Part shown: in pieces, positions 41,701 through 55,800 of the stretch
Layout of the letters: each line of letters begins with the position of its first letter
Numbering within the stretch: position 1 is the first letter of the stretch
Assembly (NCBI GenBank): GCA_025267735.1
Contig: CM046304.1
Coordinates: 1,550,001 to 1,614,000, forward strand
Reading direction: 5' to 3'
From: Mactra quadrangularis
Taxonomy: Eukaryota > Mollusca > Bivalvia > Venerida > Mactridae
Length of the DNA: 64,000 nt
Program-made: the position numbers and the translations under genes
The notes under the pieces: model-generated
The model's database searches: none
Seen by the model: the letters and a program-made list of their open reading frames with translations, nothing else
What the model was told of the DNA's origin: nothing

Positions 41701-44589
41701 TAGATTGTAAATATTGACAACCTCTGGGTACGAGAATGAAAACAGTAAAGCCCTTATTGAAAGATAAGATAACATAGTTACTTATATTAGTAACTTTGAT
41801 TCGTGTTCATTTAATGGACAATTATTTCATTGTAAAATATACATAATTTATTCATTGAATACATGTATAAGATATATTTATACTGTTGTTTAATACAAAA
41901 TGTCATTAAAATATTTTTTATTTGAATATAAAGATTTCTTATGCTGTATTATTTATTCCCCCATCCAATAAAACATTCGGTTTATAGTTTGCCTAAACTC
42001 AGGTGGGTGACTGTTTTGGTGGGCATCAGGTGTTGTTAACTAATGTGTTTTTTATTAGCCAGATTTTTCAACTAAATCTCTGGATTTAGCTGTTAACCAA
42101 CTTCTAGGCGCATACTTCCGTAAGTGACTGACTACTGCCCAACATGAATTAGAATTAGTGGTAGACAGGAGAATGGCCATAAAAAATTATTTCATGACCA
42201 AGCTCCACGAAAGTATGCCCCACCCGGGAATCAAACCTACGACCCCTCATCAGTTGACTTGTGCGCTACCGACTGAACTTGCCAGACAGGCTTTTTAATA
42301 GCTCAGTTGGGCGGGCTTTTAATATGTATAAAATATGTGCCATATATGGTCAGATTGTTCTTAATGGTATAAAACTCTACCAAAAAGTAACTCAAAGTAT
42401 TGAAATACAGAAAGACTTTCATGCACATTGAAACCTAACAAATCCATACTAATGATTACTCCTTACACATTAGATTCAATTAAGAATCATGCAATGCAAA
42501 AATTTAGGTGAAATGTTAATTCTACCCTGTATGACTGGCAAAAACTATCAGTTCAAAATACATGTACAATAATTTATTTTCCTTTCTTCCCATACAAAGT
42601 CTTGAAGTACTGTTTCCCTGTACACTTTGTCACTTTGCATACAAATTCTGTAGGTATTATAATTATGGTACAATACTGTAAAACAACTTAAACTTCAAAT
42701 AATACATTGAATGTCAGCTGTATCATTACATTAATCAGCCACAGACACTTTCAATATACAAATCATTTTACTGCTTTAACTACATAAACTTCTCAACATG
42801 GAATGTAAACCTTTGATTTGCTGTGGTCAATATTAACACTTCATTGATTACTTCGTACATGTATACTGCTCAGTGTATTAATGAGATGATGGAACTACTT
42901 TTATCACTAACTGCGTAGTTTATCAGAGGCATGTGTATCACTCCGCAGGGTAAACTGGGCATGCATTTTAGTCGATGGGTTTCATTTTGGGGTATAATTA
43001 AAGCCCTTTGGCTAAATCGGGGAAAGTCGAAAAACAAAAGCCTAAATTCAGTTGATCATTTTTTTATTTCAATCATACAGGTTTGATATTACAGATAAGA
43101 TAGAAACATGCAGAGAACAAATTTATACACAAAAAATTATATAGACAATTCTATACACAGATCATTTTCCAACATCCTTTATGATTAAAAAAAGTGTCTC
43201 TCATTTAAATCTTTAAAGGTACTCATTCACAGATTTCAACTTTAAATATCAACTTTTTTTAAAACTATCAAAATTGTATGGAAATATTTTTTGGAAGCAG
43301 GAAAGTAGTGTTCTGATAATGACAATGTTAGTGCAATTTGACATATAACTACAAATGATGGTGTTTCATGTAGTAAAAATCTACCCCGTATGTCACGGTA
43401 TAGACACTTTTAGCGCATTCTTGTGACTTTTATTGTATATTTCTTGCAACATATATGTCAGTTTGTCTTTTAATAATAAGAGCTGATTTTTTTACACAAT
43501 TACAAAAACTGAATGGTATTTTGAAATTATTATTATAATTATTGATAAACAGAATCTGTGAACTAGTACCTTTAAGTGATTTGATATTGATGTTTGACAA
43601 CAGCTGAGGTCATTTAAAAGTAAAATTACCATACCATATTAGATGTAGTAATTTCACTATTTTTGTGAACTATGATTTTTATTACATATTCAAAATAGAT
43701 AATAAGAAAAAGAGGTTCTAGCACCATAACTTTAAAGTGTGTTTAAGGATGTAGAAAATGCACATTCTCATTTTCTGGTGCATGATATATTTGTCAAGTT
43801 ATGGTATCTTTAGTTGCATAACATTAGACTAAATTACTAATTTTCATAGTTAAATTTCTAAATAATGTATTCACTTACGTTTTAAAAAGTGAATTGTAAG
43901 CTTAAAGTTTTTTCGAAGCTCTATCAATGAACTTAAAAATTGCAAATTTATAATGGATAAAGAAAATGAAACTTTAACAATAAATGCATAACGTAAGGAT
44001 TTTCATTATATGAATTCATAGCTTACAGACTTAGTTAATAAATTAGTAGGAAGAAATGAGATAAATTCAAACCAAAATTTTCAATGTTAGACACTGAATC
44101 AAAATAAGACTGAAGCAAACTGCTAAACAAAATTTTGATATAATAAGGCCTAAACTAAAAAATACTTTGTTTGCCCTATACTGACCCTTACTTTTTGGGT
44201 TGGATCGGTAGGTAGGAAAACTATTTCATTTTTCTCCTTAAGCAGAATTATTAGCATAAAAAACTGTCGAAAAGTATTAGGATGAATGGAGGCGACCAAA
44301 ACGATACACCTCATAATTTTCGAATATTTTTTTTGAGTTGTCGGCATTTTTTGGGTCGGTCAGTAAAGGGCAAACAAACTTAATTTTAATTTAGGCCTAA
44401 ATTGGTCTTTGTTTTTGTTTACCCAATAGAATTTATCAATACACAAATTCTGACGAACAAACATTAAAAAAATACTGTTTTTGCACAAATATATTATAAA
44501 AGTTTATCACATATCAAGTCAATAAAGTACTATTGTTTCACTATTAAGACCATTGTCTCAGTAAAAATAACAATATTGTAAATCACTTC
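41701..44589. other. Gene-free AT-rich stretch
   Basis: A 27-bp R3 start at about 42050 runs straight into a reversed S1 fragment (42078-42292). Beyond 42300 I find no repeat family or exon. The base composition is even and AT-rich, as in long 3' UTRs or intergenic DNA. Confidence 0.5.
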
Positions 44590-44862
44590 CGTAAATTGAG
44601 GTAAACCTCAGTCAACCTACTCACTCCTTCTAGAAAGGCTAAATCTCTGGATTTAGCTGTTAACCAACTACTAAGCACATACTTTCGTCAGTGACTGACA
44701 ACTGCGCTACATAATTAAGAATCATTGGTACGAGGGAGAATGGTCGTAGAAATAATTTCATGACCATGCTCTATGGAAGTATGCCCCGCCCGGGAATTGA
44801 ACCCACAAGCCCTCGATCAGTAGACTTGTGTGCTACCAACTGAGCTAGCTGGGGGGGGGGGC
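44590..44862 (-). repeat. SINE family S1, reverse
   Basis: TCAGTCAACCTACTCACTCC, TAGCTGTTAACCAACTACTA, GGGAATTGAACCCACA and CTACCAACTGAGCTAGC are the reverse complement of S1. The head ends in a G-run. Confidence 0.85.
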
Positions 44863-47800
44863 ATTACTGCTAGCCAATAAAATACAAATGTATGCTGTAA
44901 GTGAAGCGTGTAATTGTTATAATATGGAAGTTCAAGCTCAGGTTAATATTGTCACACTATACAAGTTTAGAGATGTACACATCATCCATACATGTATATC
45001 AAATGTGATAAACTGTTACCAATAATTCACAATGATCTTAACAATGAAACTTTACCTAGCAAACATCAGTATATAAAAACTTCATACAATCAACGTACAT
45101 ACAGTTTTAATACAAAATATAACTTTGAACACAGTGAGAGACTAATCTACTACGTGAGGTATTCTTCTAATGATTATATTACAATTTATAGTCACGTACA
45201 TCACAGATTGCCTAAATAATAAGTTTTTGTGATTATTCTAAAACATTGAGGCAGGGTGGCTGCACCCTGCCCCCTTTTTCTCCGTACTGACCTTTTTTGC
45301 CCCTTCCCTGATCAGAAGTGTTTACTTTGAATCATCGACCCCTCTGATGCATTCAGTCACTTTCATATGCCTCCTGGCCCCTTTTTTGCACATCCCTACG
45401 CAGAAGTAGACACTTTGTAACATCAATTCTCTGTTGAGCCCGGCCCTTTTTCTGCCTCCCAGCCCTTTTCCGAGTGCTAGAATAATCACCATGATAAGTC
45501 AATATAGTAATTTCTCAACTTAACAAAAAATCTTGTTCAGAAATAAAATTCAAGAATAACATAATGATTCCTTGCATTATTTTTTCTTTTTAACGACAAA
45601 AAAAACTCTTTTAAACAAGTTATTCTTTTATTAACATAAAAGAAACCTACTTTAATACTTAATCAATGCATTTTGAGACATTAAAAACAGTAAGTTACAC
45701 TAAATATATCTTATATACAAGAAACATAATACAGTGCTTTTTTAACTTATTTAAATTTAGCTAGATTGTGAAAAAAGTTCTTACAACTTATTCTTATCAC
45801 TCTTTGAGTCTGCTCATCAAAATTAATCATTAGAAAAACAACCGTCTGCTCATCAAAATTAATCATTAGAAAATCTATCGTCTGCTCATCAAAATTAATC
45901 ATTAGAAAATCAATCAGGTAAAGTGAGGGAAAAAGAAGAAGCCGAGTACATAAATCAATCAATAGCTCAATATATACATACAGACATCAAAACTAAAGGC
46001 AAGGACAGGAAATCAAATACATGTAGCCATTCCTCAACAAAATGTGTTCGCTGCCATATACAGTTAAAATCTGCAACAAGATTGTTTGAGTTTCGCAAAA
46101 TCATGCAATTTTTTAGAATTTTTAAGCCCCAAATGCTTAATTAGGGAACAAAATGTCCCATATTAGGACCATTGTGCTATTAAGATTATTTTAATGGGCC
46201 TAATAGTGACACTTAACTGTATTTGTTAAATTTCTGACATTTTTAGAGTGGGTCTTGATCAGATTGTTAAAACACACATTATTGCAAATGATATTACAGA
46301 AATTCAAATACATAAAATATAGACAAAATGGGGCAGCACACACTTGTTGAACAAATGGCCCAAATTTAACATATAACATAAAAACATGGGTGAAAGTTAA
46401 CAAATTTCAAAATCCTGAAAAAATTCGTAAATATTCTAATTTCAACTGCATTTACTTAAGAAAAGTAATCTCATTCCTCAAATCTAAACAAATCTTGAAA
46501 TACTAAGTTTATTATAATTTCAACACCTTTTTCATAGAAAAAAGAAAACCCATTCCTCAAATCCAAAAAAAATCAAATCTTCAGGAACATTCGGAACAAC
46601 CTCAGCGATCATCTACGAAGATATACCTCGGAAATCAGACCTAGTAGGAATACAACCAGGTTATAAGGTCCTGCAACTGTCATTTTTATGTCAATATTTA
46701 ATAATAACATTGTTACACTCTTTATCACATCATTTCATCAGTACAATGTCTCACACATCACATCACACATCACATATTTCTGTGTAGTTCAGACAGATTA
46801 CCACAGAAACCAAATTCCTAGATCTACTTTTTCACCTTATGATATCCGTCCTTTATCTGCGTAGAAGATCGCCGTGTTAGTTCCGAATGCTTCAGGACCT
46901 GTCCTGAATAACTTTCATCCATGTATTACCCATACACACCGTCATATCATTCAATCAGGGGAAAAATATCATATAAACAATTGGCACTTGTGTAATCAAC
47001 ATATCTACATGAAACTAAGACAATGTCCGTCCGTCTGTTTGTCCAACTAATACAATGTATAATTATTATTATCATACAATTCATCAGAAATATACAATTA
47101 AACAAACAAAAAATCATAATTATAACCATATCTAATCTCATTAAAGACAGATTACTAAATGCTTCATTATTTCTGAGGACTTTAACCAAGCAGTTTTTTT
47201 AATAAAAAAGTGGCTCACCAACATATTTCGTTCACAGGATACTTAATGTATTTCTTCCTGACAGAGATGGCTTTTCAAGCAGAAAACAACTTTATATTGT
47301 ACAGTTTGAGGAAATGTCCATCTACTTCAAATTAAATCTAGTTCCATCTAAAAGCATTCTTAAATCCCAAATTGATTAATCTCATGACGCCTTTTAAGAA
47401 TGAGCTCTCCAATTTGAAGGAAGACATATGAAAATGCTCAATTGTGAGTAACGTTATCCAGTTTCGGAAATCGTTAGTTAATCAGCAGACTGACTTCCCT
47501 GTATCTCAAGATCACACTGGACCATAAAAAATTGGCAATCCGCCAAAAATCAGAAATTCTCATGCCTGTAATTCAAATAAAATAAAAAGGTCACACAAGG
47601 AGCGATTAAATGTTGAAGCATTTAAAAGGTCTGATTTTAATGAAATAAAACAATATCTTACATACAACTAAAATATAAGATGATGATTTTTTATCTAGAC
47701 TAATGACATAATGAGAAAACAAGAGACAATGGTAAACAGTTGCCATTTCAATTACAGATAGGCATTATTACAATCCTAATTAAAAGTTGAATGCTATGTA

Positions 47801-48486
47801 TATTGTATTGTATTATGGTATACATGTAAATTTATACGCTATAATAAATAATATATTTTTTTCGGTAACAATGACATGACACATGGCATACAAATAGTGA
47901 ATATCACAGTATGTAAAATGCCATATGTCATGCACATCAATACCGGGGATGACACAAAAATGACACAAATCTCTTATTTCCATTGTGGTCCTCTTGCTTA
48001 TTTCATTTTGATTAATTTTCCTAGACCAGACTTAAGCTACATTTTATTACATACACAGTAAATACATTATTATTACTGAAAACATCATTGTGTGGACTGT
48101 ACTGTAACCACACCAATACAGTTATTATTTAGCTTGCATCAACACAATTACTAGCATAAAGAGATCCCATGCCCAAGAAAATTTTGGTGTCCAAGGAAGA
48201 CATGGTCGGCATGTTAGATCTATAAGGATACAACCTCTCTGACACCGATTCTCTGAACAAGGTTCATAGAAATCAAATGCCAGGCAATCTAGCCGCCTGC
48301 AGCCTTCCACAGTAAGTATGTAGTATGCCCGCAGCAAATGAAAAATAAAATCAGGATTTAATTGATTGACGATTGATTATTATTAATATTAATATATCAT
48401 TTGTATTACATGAAAACCATAATACAATACAATAAATCCAAACATATCAACAAGCACCAAAATCATTTGTAAGGAGACTCTTTTAA
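44863..48486. other. Gene-free stretch with small repeats
   Basis: About 45245-45475 is C/T-rich with repeated CCCCTTTTTTGC and CAGAAGTAGACACTTTGTAA blocks, related to about 20640-20715. About 45795-45905 is a 36-bp tandem repeat, three copies of GTCTGCTCATCAAAATTAAT. About 46580-46640 resembles the left end of the element at 51694. 47940-48000 resembles about 1300-1375. No exon was recognised. Confidence 0.5.
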
Positions 48487-48860
48487 AGTAAATAAGGGAC
48501 CTTAGTCAGTTATTTCCCCTTGTATACTCTTCAAAGTCCAATTAGTTGGAATACTCGGATTTTACCCTTATTTTTCAATGTCAATTTGCCAGAATAAAAT
48601 TAACCTAAAATAACTTTTTTGTAATTCAATGAATTTGCTTGATTCAAGCTAAGTATTTTGAGGGTAAAGGGCTATCTAAATTTCATAACTTCTGTTAATA
48701 TCTTAATTAACAAGACAGATATTAGATGAAATATTTTGTTATTCTTACATAGGAATTCAATGATAATATCCGAGGATTCCAACTGTTAGAACCTACATAC
48801 CAATTGGATTGCTTCAGATTTTATCAGGGAAAGATAACTGACTGAAGTCCCTATTATGCT
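48487..48860. mobile_element. R2 MITE, full copy
   Basis: AGGGACCTTAGTCAGTTATT at the left and AAGATAACTGACTGAAGTCC then CT at the right are terminal inverted repeats. Inner inverted blocks are CCAATTAGTTGGAATACTCG and GAGGATTCCAACTGTTAG. Length is about 370 bp, with no coding capacity. Confidence 0.85.
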
Positions 48861-49684
48861 AAGGGTAAACTAAGCTATTCCAAATAATGATACATGTACT
48901 TAATATTCTGATTAAATAAAAACAATTACAGATCCTGAAAAAATAAAAATAATCTCAAATCACACATTAACCCTATGAGCTGTCACAGAAACAACTGGAC
49001 TGATTTCTAAACTGTAAGGCAGTTGCTTTAGAATATAGTAATCTAGGGCTTCATAGCATGCCAGAAGCATATCGCAATATACTGCAATACGATGGTATCG
49101 TATCGCTATATGTACCACCATAAATTGTGGGCTTTTAGATTCATCGTGCCTCTGCTGTATTTAACATAAACATTGCAAATCTTACATGCAGCTACTGATG
49201 GAATCTAGCCTCTTATATGCATAGAGAACGATCACAAATATGTCATAATTTATTAAACAATTAAAAATATATTAAGTCACAAGAATATATTAAAACTAAT
49301 TTAAACTTACCACTAATAATCATCACTCACAATTTTTTGTGAAAAAAAATAAAAATGCAATTAAGAGAAAAATATAAATGTGCTTAAGTATGAAGTTAAG
49401 CAGGGAATTTTTTTTTATATATAACTTCGAAAGTCTCTTCTTCATGTAATTTATAAATTAATGTACACCCATTTTAAACAAAGTTTCCAGTAAGAGTCAA
49501 GTGTTCAGTAAGTAATTATATACATGTTTTAATCAACAATACTTCAAACAAAATAAGTCACTTATATAACACAAAACAATACATGTATGAGCAAAAATAA
49601 TCATTTAATAAGACAAATAATATAATTTTCCGAGTAAGTTAGTTAACAATATGAAGTATAAACTATAATATACTTATTCATATA

Positions 49685-50024
49685 CAGTACCCACCAAAAG
49701 TTGGGCGACAAAAAAAATTACAACAATTATTGAATGTTGATCACTATTTTTGATATATTTGAGCATGGTTTGTGATTAAATGAAACCAAATTCCATGGAT
49801 GCAACATGGATGCATCTGACACCCTTAAGCCCCCGAAACCATGTAAATTGGTTTTTTTCCATAACATAACTTTTATGCTAATTTTGTAGTTTCAGTCATA
49901 ACTTGGATGATAATAAAACATCAGATCAAACCTAAGAAGCATGTCAGAATAAACAGTTATCAAATTTTAGATAAAAGTAATTTTAGACAAAGTAAAAATG
50001 TCTCCAAACTTTTGGTGGGTACTG
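49685..50024. mobile_element. TA-flanked MITE (CAGTACCCACC ends), copy 2
   Basis: CAGTACCCACCAAAAGTTGG and CCAAACTTTTGGTGGGTACT then G form the ends, and TA flanks both sides. It is in the opposite orientation to copies 1 and 3 (AAACATCAGATCAAACC inside corresponds to GGTTTGATCTG in copy 1). Confidence 0.85.
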
Positions 50025-50858
50025 TAGACAATCGTATGTAAGCTGCTGACATTAGTTTAACATTCTTAACCAACTTTGTTTGGTTTAACAGCATTTTAAA
50101 TCAAGGAAGTCACTTTAACTAAGAAAGTGTATACGGTAGTGTCCAATACATTATCCCCACTGATTTAAATACTCAATATTTGTCCAATTATCCCTGTACA
50201 TAAATACAGATACATGGGTAAAAGTTCAAAAAGCCTGAAATCCCTGATTTTCATGACTTCAGCAGCCCTTTTACATAGGAAAAGAACCCTTTCTCAGTAC
50301 CCAAAAAAACCCTGAACTTCAGGAAAATTCCTAAAATCTTTTACCCATTAGGGCCGGCGAAATCAAACGCCCTTATTGTCCGTGTTGTCCCAAGGCAAGT
50401 ACGGACAAGTGGATTTTTCAATAATTTTATTCTATAATTTTTATATGGACAAGAAGCTTTACCAGTTAGCAAGAATGGATAAGTAAACAATTTTGAGATT
50501 TCCCTGGCCCTGCCCATGCAATTAATTGAATTATCCACAATTCTATTTTTAACTATAAAGTACCGAAGTACTACAGTAGATATTTAAATCAGCCGGGTTA
50601 ATGTCTGTGCAACCGACAGTTGAACAAAATTTACCAAAAACATGTGACACACTAAATATACAAATGTATGAACATCTTACTGAGGGTAGTACAGTTGAAT
50701 GGAGCAGAATTCCTTCTGAGCAAAATATTTTATAAATTTTGAGACATAACTATTATATCTAGATCAAGACTTCAGTCTTTACTTTACTAAACAACTTCTT
50801 ATATCTGACAACCTAGTTTATTACATCAACTTAAATCGAAACAAAGCACAAGAATATA
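50025..50858. other. Gene-free stretch
   Basis: I see no exon or clear transposon end. CCCCACTGATTTAAATACTC at about 50157 recurs in variants near 16475, 21015 and 39735, so a small dispersed repeat is present. Confidence 0.45.
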
Positions 50859-51208
50859 CAGTACCCACCAAAAGTTTGGAGACATTTTCACTTGGTATGC
50901 CTACAGAATAGCTTTTATCTAAAATTTGACGATTGCTCATTTTGAATTGCTCAATAGTTTTGCTTTATTTTTTGGTTATTATTCTAATAATAACTGAGAC
51001 TACCAAAATAATTATGATAAATATGGTTTTGGTGGCTTTAGGAAGTACGATGCTGAATCTTATTCACGTGTTGCATTCATGAAATTTGTTTTTGTTTTAT
51101 GACAAACAATTCTTAAGTATACAAAAAATAATGATTGTACAAAAATAATCATCAAAATTCAACAATTGTAGTAAATTTCTTATGTCTCCAAACTTTTGGT
51201 GGGTACTG
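50859..51208. mobile_element. TA-flanked MITE (CAGTACCCACC ends), copy 3
   Basis: CAGTACCCACCAAAAGTTTG and CCAAACTTTTGGTGGGTACT then G form the ends, with TA flanks at 50857-50858 and 51209-51210. It is colinear with copy 1. Confidence 0.87.
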
Positions 51209-51693
51209 TATATATACCCCAATTTCATTAACCAATGAAGTGTGTAGCAATTTTGTAGCTGAGAATGATAATTCTTAATTATTATAAATGTTGTTTTAAG
51301 GGGCACTCACAGTTAACATTTTGCTTGCATGTAAAAATTTATGAATAATTCGTCTGAATTAGATTTTAAGACCAACTGGATTGAAACCCACATCTTGGGA
51401 AAAACTTGACCCCCTCCCCATTTTTGTTTACTTGTATTTACTGTCCATAAATTAATATCAGAAATTATACAAACTGAAAGTTTAGATATAAAACTAAAAA
51501 AGTAAATCAAGTAGGCAAGAAATGATCATTCTAAATTAACAGAAAAGCTTAATAGAACTTAGAAGGCAAGAAAAAAAATCTCTTTAGTAATAAAATAATC
51601 ATTAGTAAAAATAAATCCATCAAAATATAAAAGAAAACAAAAATGTATCACTGGTAATTTCACTAGTGAAAACTTTATTCATCAAACTCAGTG

Positions 51694-52044
51694 TCATTCG
51701 GAACATCCTCGGCCATTGCTACGAATAACCTTGGACATATTTAGGCGCCATTTTGAAACTATGTAAACAAATTCACGAATGTTTAGACGATGACTGAAAT
51801 TCCGTTTTTAATCCGTAAATTTAAAATTACACAGTTCAATGATACCGATGAACAATATTTGGTTCAATTTAAAACAAATAAATATGTTTAGACAAAGATC
51901 TTTGTGTATACTACAAGAACTATTTTGCGTAACCGTTACGTGCTTCGCCTCGCGTAGGTAGTAAAATCACCAAAATCCAGTGAAGACCCCCATAAAATCT
52001 TCCGAGATTATTCATTCATGAAAGGTCGAGGGTGCTCCGAATGA
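51694..52044. mobile_element. Inverted-repeat element with a 7-8 bp target duplication
   Basis: The left end TCATTCGGAACATCCTCGGC and right end (reverse complement TCATTCGGAGCACCCTCGAC) are inverted repeats. CTCAGTG (ACTCAGTG if one end base is shared) flanks both sides, an 8-bp duplication typical of hAT elements. It has no coding capacity. Confidence 0.8.
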
Positions 52045-52310
52045 CTCAGTGTAAGACCATCAGATCAATAAAATATTACAGTAAAGATCCACTATAAAGA
52101 CCACGCCAGTAAATGCAAAATACTGCAATTTTTTTAAGTCCCAAGTTTTTAATTTACAATAAAATGTCCCTTCATGAGGACAATTCCTCCAAAAAGACCC
52201 CATTAGTTTATGCAAAATCATGTATTTTTTATGATTTTAAATTTCCCAAGGTCAAAATTATCAATGGTTTTAAAACCCATTTAAGCTGTAAATCCTTCTA
52301 TCTTATATGG

Positions 52311-52400
52311 TAATATCATCGACAGGTATTCGATAATATGCTGCCTAAGTGCCTAATATGACTTAGGCAGCATATTATCGAATACCCGTTGATGATATTG
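52311..52400. repeat. Strong hairpin (foldback)
   Basis: 52325-52349 and 52362-52386 are a perfect 25-bp inverted pair around a 12-base loop (TGCCTAATATGA). With three mismatches the stem extends to about 38 bp. The 18-mer AAGTGCCTAATATGACTT at the loop recurs directly at 52426-52443. Confidence 0.9.
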
Positions 52401-52829
52401 CAATAAGGTGGACTTTTAAGCGGATAAGTGCCTAATATGACTTCAAAATCATGCGATTTCCTGACAATTTTAGTCCCAAATGCTTTATTTGATAAGACAG
52501 ATGTCCCTATATTAAAACCATTCCACTATTATGACCAGCTACTTTGATTTTCCCAATAGGGAAACCTAACTGCATGTCAAAATACTGAAGTACCAGTGTG
52601 CTAAGCTAGATAGTGAAACTTTACTGTAGATAAAAATACTGAATAAGCAAAGTCCGATAGTGAAACTTCTCTGTAATATGCAAGTCCTTCCAGTAAATAG
52701 TGAACTCAAAAAGGTGTATGATAGTACATTATTTACAAATAAAACAAAACAAGTAAACTAAAGTTTAAAGATCTAAACAATACAGTATTATGTAAACTAT
52801 TCCAACAGAATTTGTAACAAGATATAGCA

Positions 52830-55800
52830 CTAGTGACAAATCTTCTCCGTCATCTCTCTCTGTAATAGAAGAAAAATAAAATAATATTAGTAAAGTAAAA
52901 GTAAAGTAATTGCATTTTATAATCTAAGTTTCATGCTTACGCACGTTCACCGACTTTACAGCTATTACCTCTGGTCATTGGGCTACTGGTATCTATCTAT
53001 CAATCTCGAATCATATTACTCTGCTTATATGTGCAGCCGACAAATTGGCTGAATTATACCACCCTCGCAGGTACCCATTTAGACCTTGGTGGAGTGAAGC
53101 AATCGCAGGTAAATTTCTTGCTCAAGGAAATTAGCAGTGAGATTCAAACTCAGGACCTCTCGATCCCTAAGCGCGTGTCCTACCACTGGACTTCTGCTTC
53201 TATATTATTAATACAGTCTTTATTAAACTAATTTTTTTTTGGGGGGGGGGGGTTAAACACCTTAGCAACTAATTGTATACATGTATGTCTTTACATGGCA
53301 GTAACCCAACTCACCATTTCTGAAAAGGTTACATTTCTGGATTTAGCAGTTAACCGGTTACTAGGAGCATACTTCTGCCAGTGACTGACAACTTCCCTAC
53401 ATGATACAAGCTTGTCATAAGTAAATAATAAATATGCAAGAATGCAAGCAGACAATTTTAGATTATGTGTTAAGCAAGTAGTAACGATACCAATCTGATT
53501 AAAACCCGATCTAAAATTTTTTGCTCACCAACTCGCTAATTTAGATCTGGCCTTTTTCAAACGAAGGTCACATTCAGGTGACCTTTTCTCATCATAATAT
53601 TCATGACGAAATTGTTATGATACGTAACTTGTATACATCGTCTATGTCACGCAATTTGAAATAAGCCACCCAATCGCAGACTGTGAATAATGCCGCTGTT
53701 AAATTAGCATGCAAACCTTGGTCAAAAAATAGAAATTACGAAATCAAAATGTGATTAATAGTGTTTTAGTCTAGATGAAAGCTACGCATTGATTGGTCGA
53801 CACAAAGTTCATCTCGACGTGACCTTCCACGGAGACAGTAGAGATCCTGTACGACAACGCTCTACAGGATATCTGTTTACGGAGATTATAACGATACATG
53901 ATATTGTATAAATCTTTTAATGTTTCTAAAAATTGAATTTTGAAAATATTGGTTTATCCAATCAAAATGGACAATTCTAAAAAAATATGAATTATATATA
54001 CAAACCAAAGGTTCCAATTCTTTCTTGTCAACCAAACTGTATTCAGATACAAAATAATAGAAATGCTTGTAACATGTGTTTACATGGGCTTCCTGAAATT
54101 ATAAATTACATTATTAATATAATTATAGGCATGGCCTATTTATGAATGCCATTGTTCATTTTTGTGAATAGTGGGACAAAAATATCAGTGTTTTTTCTAG
54201 ACAATTTGAGGCCAAAATTGAGATTTCAGAGAGGAGAATTTTTTTACCAAAAATTTTGACTAGCAGGTTGAGAAAGTAAGTTACATAAAATCACTGATAT
54301 TAATTAACAATATTGTTTGCCTTAAGTTTTGATAATATCGTCATTTATTCAATATCTATACAATCAATGCACATATGTGGCAATGTTGGATTTAAATTGC
54401 ATTCATTATCATTATTTTTCTTGAAACTTCATCCTTATGTAAGTTAAGGTTGCCAGACTTATCTCTAAACAGGGTTAGACAAATCCACACGTCCGCTTGT
54501 AATTAAGAGTAGAAATTGACTCAGGCAAGCTGATCTTCCGGCAGTGCTCGTCCTGCAGGACAAGTGAAAATAAAGAATACAGAATCACTTATGCAACAAA
54601 TAACATAACTTTGGTTACTGCTTCATACAAGTTAATAATTAATTGCATTTTCCTCTAGTGAAGTACAGGACGAGTACAAATTGCAGGACCAGTGAAAATT
54701 CTAAGCTGCTCTTCCTGCAGGACGAGTTGGTTCAAAAACATTTTGTCAAGCCCTGCTAAAATTTTGACCTAGATATAGCCCTGTCAAAGTTAGGTGCCCA
54801 GAACACATATAATAAAGTACAAGTATACTTACTGCTCCTATTGCGACAAGTTTATCAAAATGATGAATATAAACATGAACAAATACTCTGAATAACCGGG
54901 TTAATATCTTCTTTACTGTTTGTAAAAAATTCCTTGGAAATGGAACACCTGAAGAAATAAAGACAAGAAATGTAATGTGGAAACTACATTAAAGCTGGAT
55001 TTAAAAACTTTAATGCAAAAATTACAAAGGGAAATAATCCATATTAAAGGCAGGTCGAGTTGTGGTTACTTTCTAATTCTGTTCATCATATGGTATGTTA
55101 TCATTGTATGAAGTTTCATAAAGATCTGACAATAAATGGCAGAAATATTTGAAAAGAAAAACTTTAACGCAATTGTTAACAACACTGAACTGAACTTTTC
55201 TATACTTAAGCCTTACTTTTCAATGTCAATTTGCCACAATTAATCTTAAATAACTTTTTCGTAAATAATTTAATTTGTTTGAAAATCCAGCCAAGTATTA
55301 TTGGGGAAAAGAACTACGGTACCTAAATTTCATCACTCCTGTCGATATCTTAATTAACAAGATATTTTATTTTCCTTATATAGGACTTCAATGATAAAAT
55401 CTGAGGACTCCAACTGATAAGACCTACTTATCAATTGGATTGCTTCAGATTTTATCAAGGAAGTTAACTGACTACAGTTCCTCATTCCATTACAACAGGC
55501 TGTAGTACAGCTTATTGAGCGCACACTGAAGTGTGTGCTCTTATATGAAATGTGTTTTGAATATGCCTGTGCATGCGGAACTTTTCGGCTGTTACTGCCT
55601 AATTACTGTCTAACTCACTCATGGAGGCCACCATTGAAGTCAGCAAAGGTTAGACTAAAAAGCGTACCTACTTAAGTGGCAAGACAGCTAGACGAGAAAT
55701 TTTAAATTAATGCATTTATTTATCTGACGTGTTTTGTAAACATTTCATTTATTTTGTTTAGCATTAATAAATGATCTTTAATAGGAATTTCTCCAAGAAA

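Noticed and set aside
45747..45962. Minus-strand frame with DFLMINFDEQT repeats
   Set aside because: It comes from a 36-bp tandem repeat with three copies.
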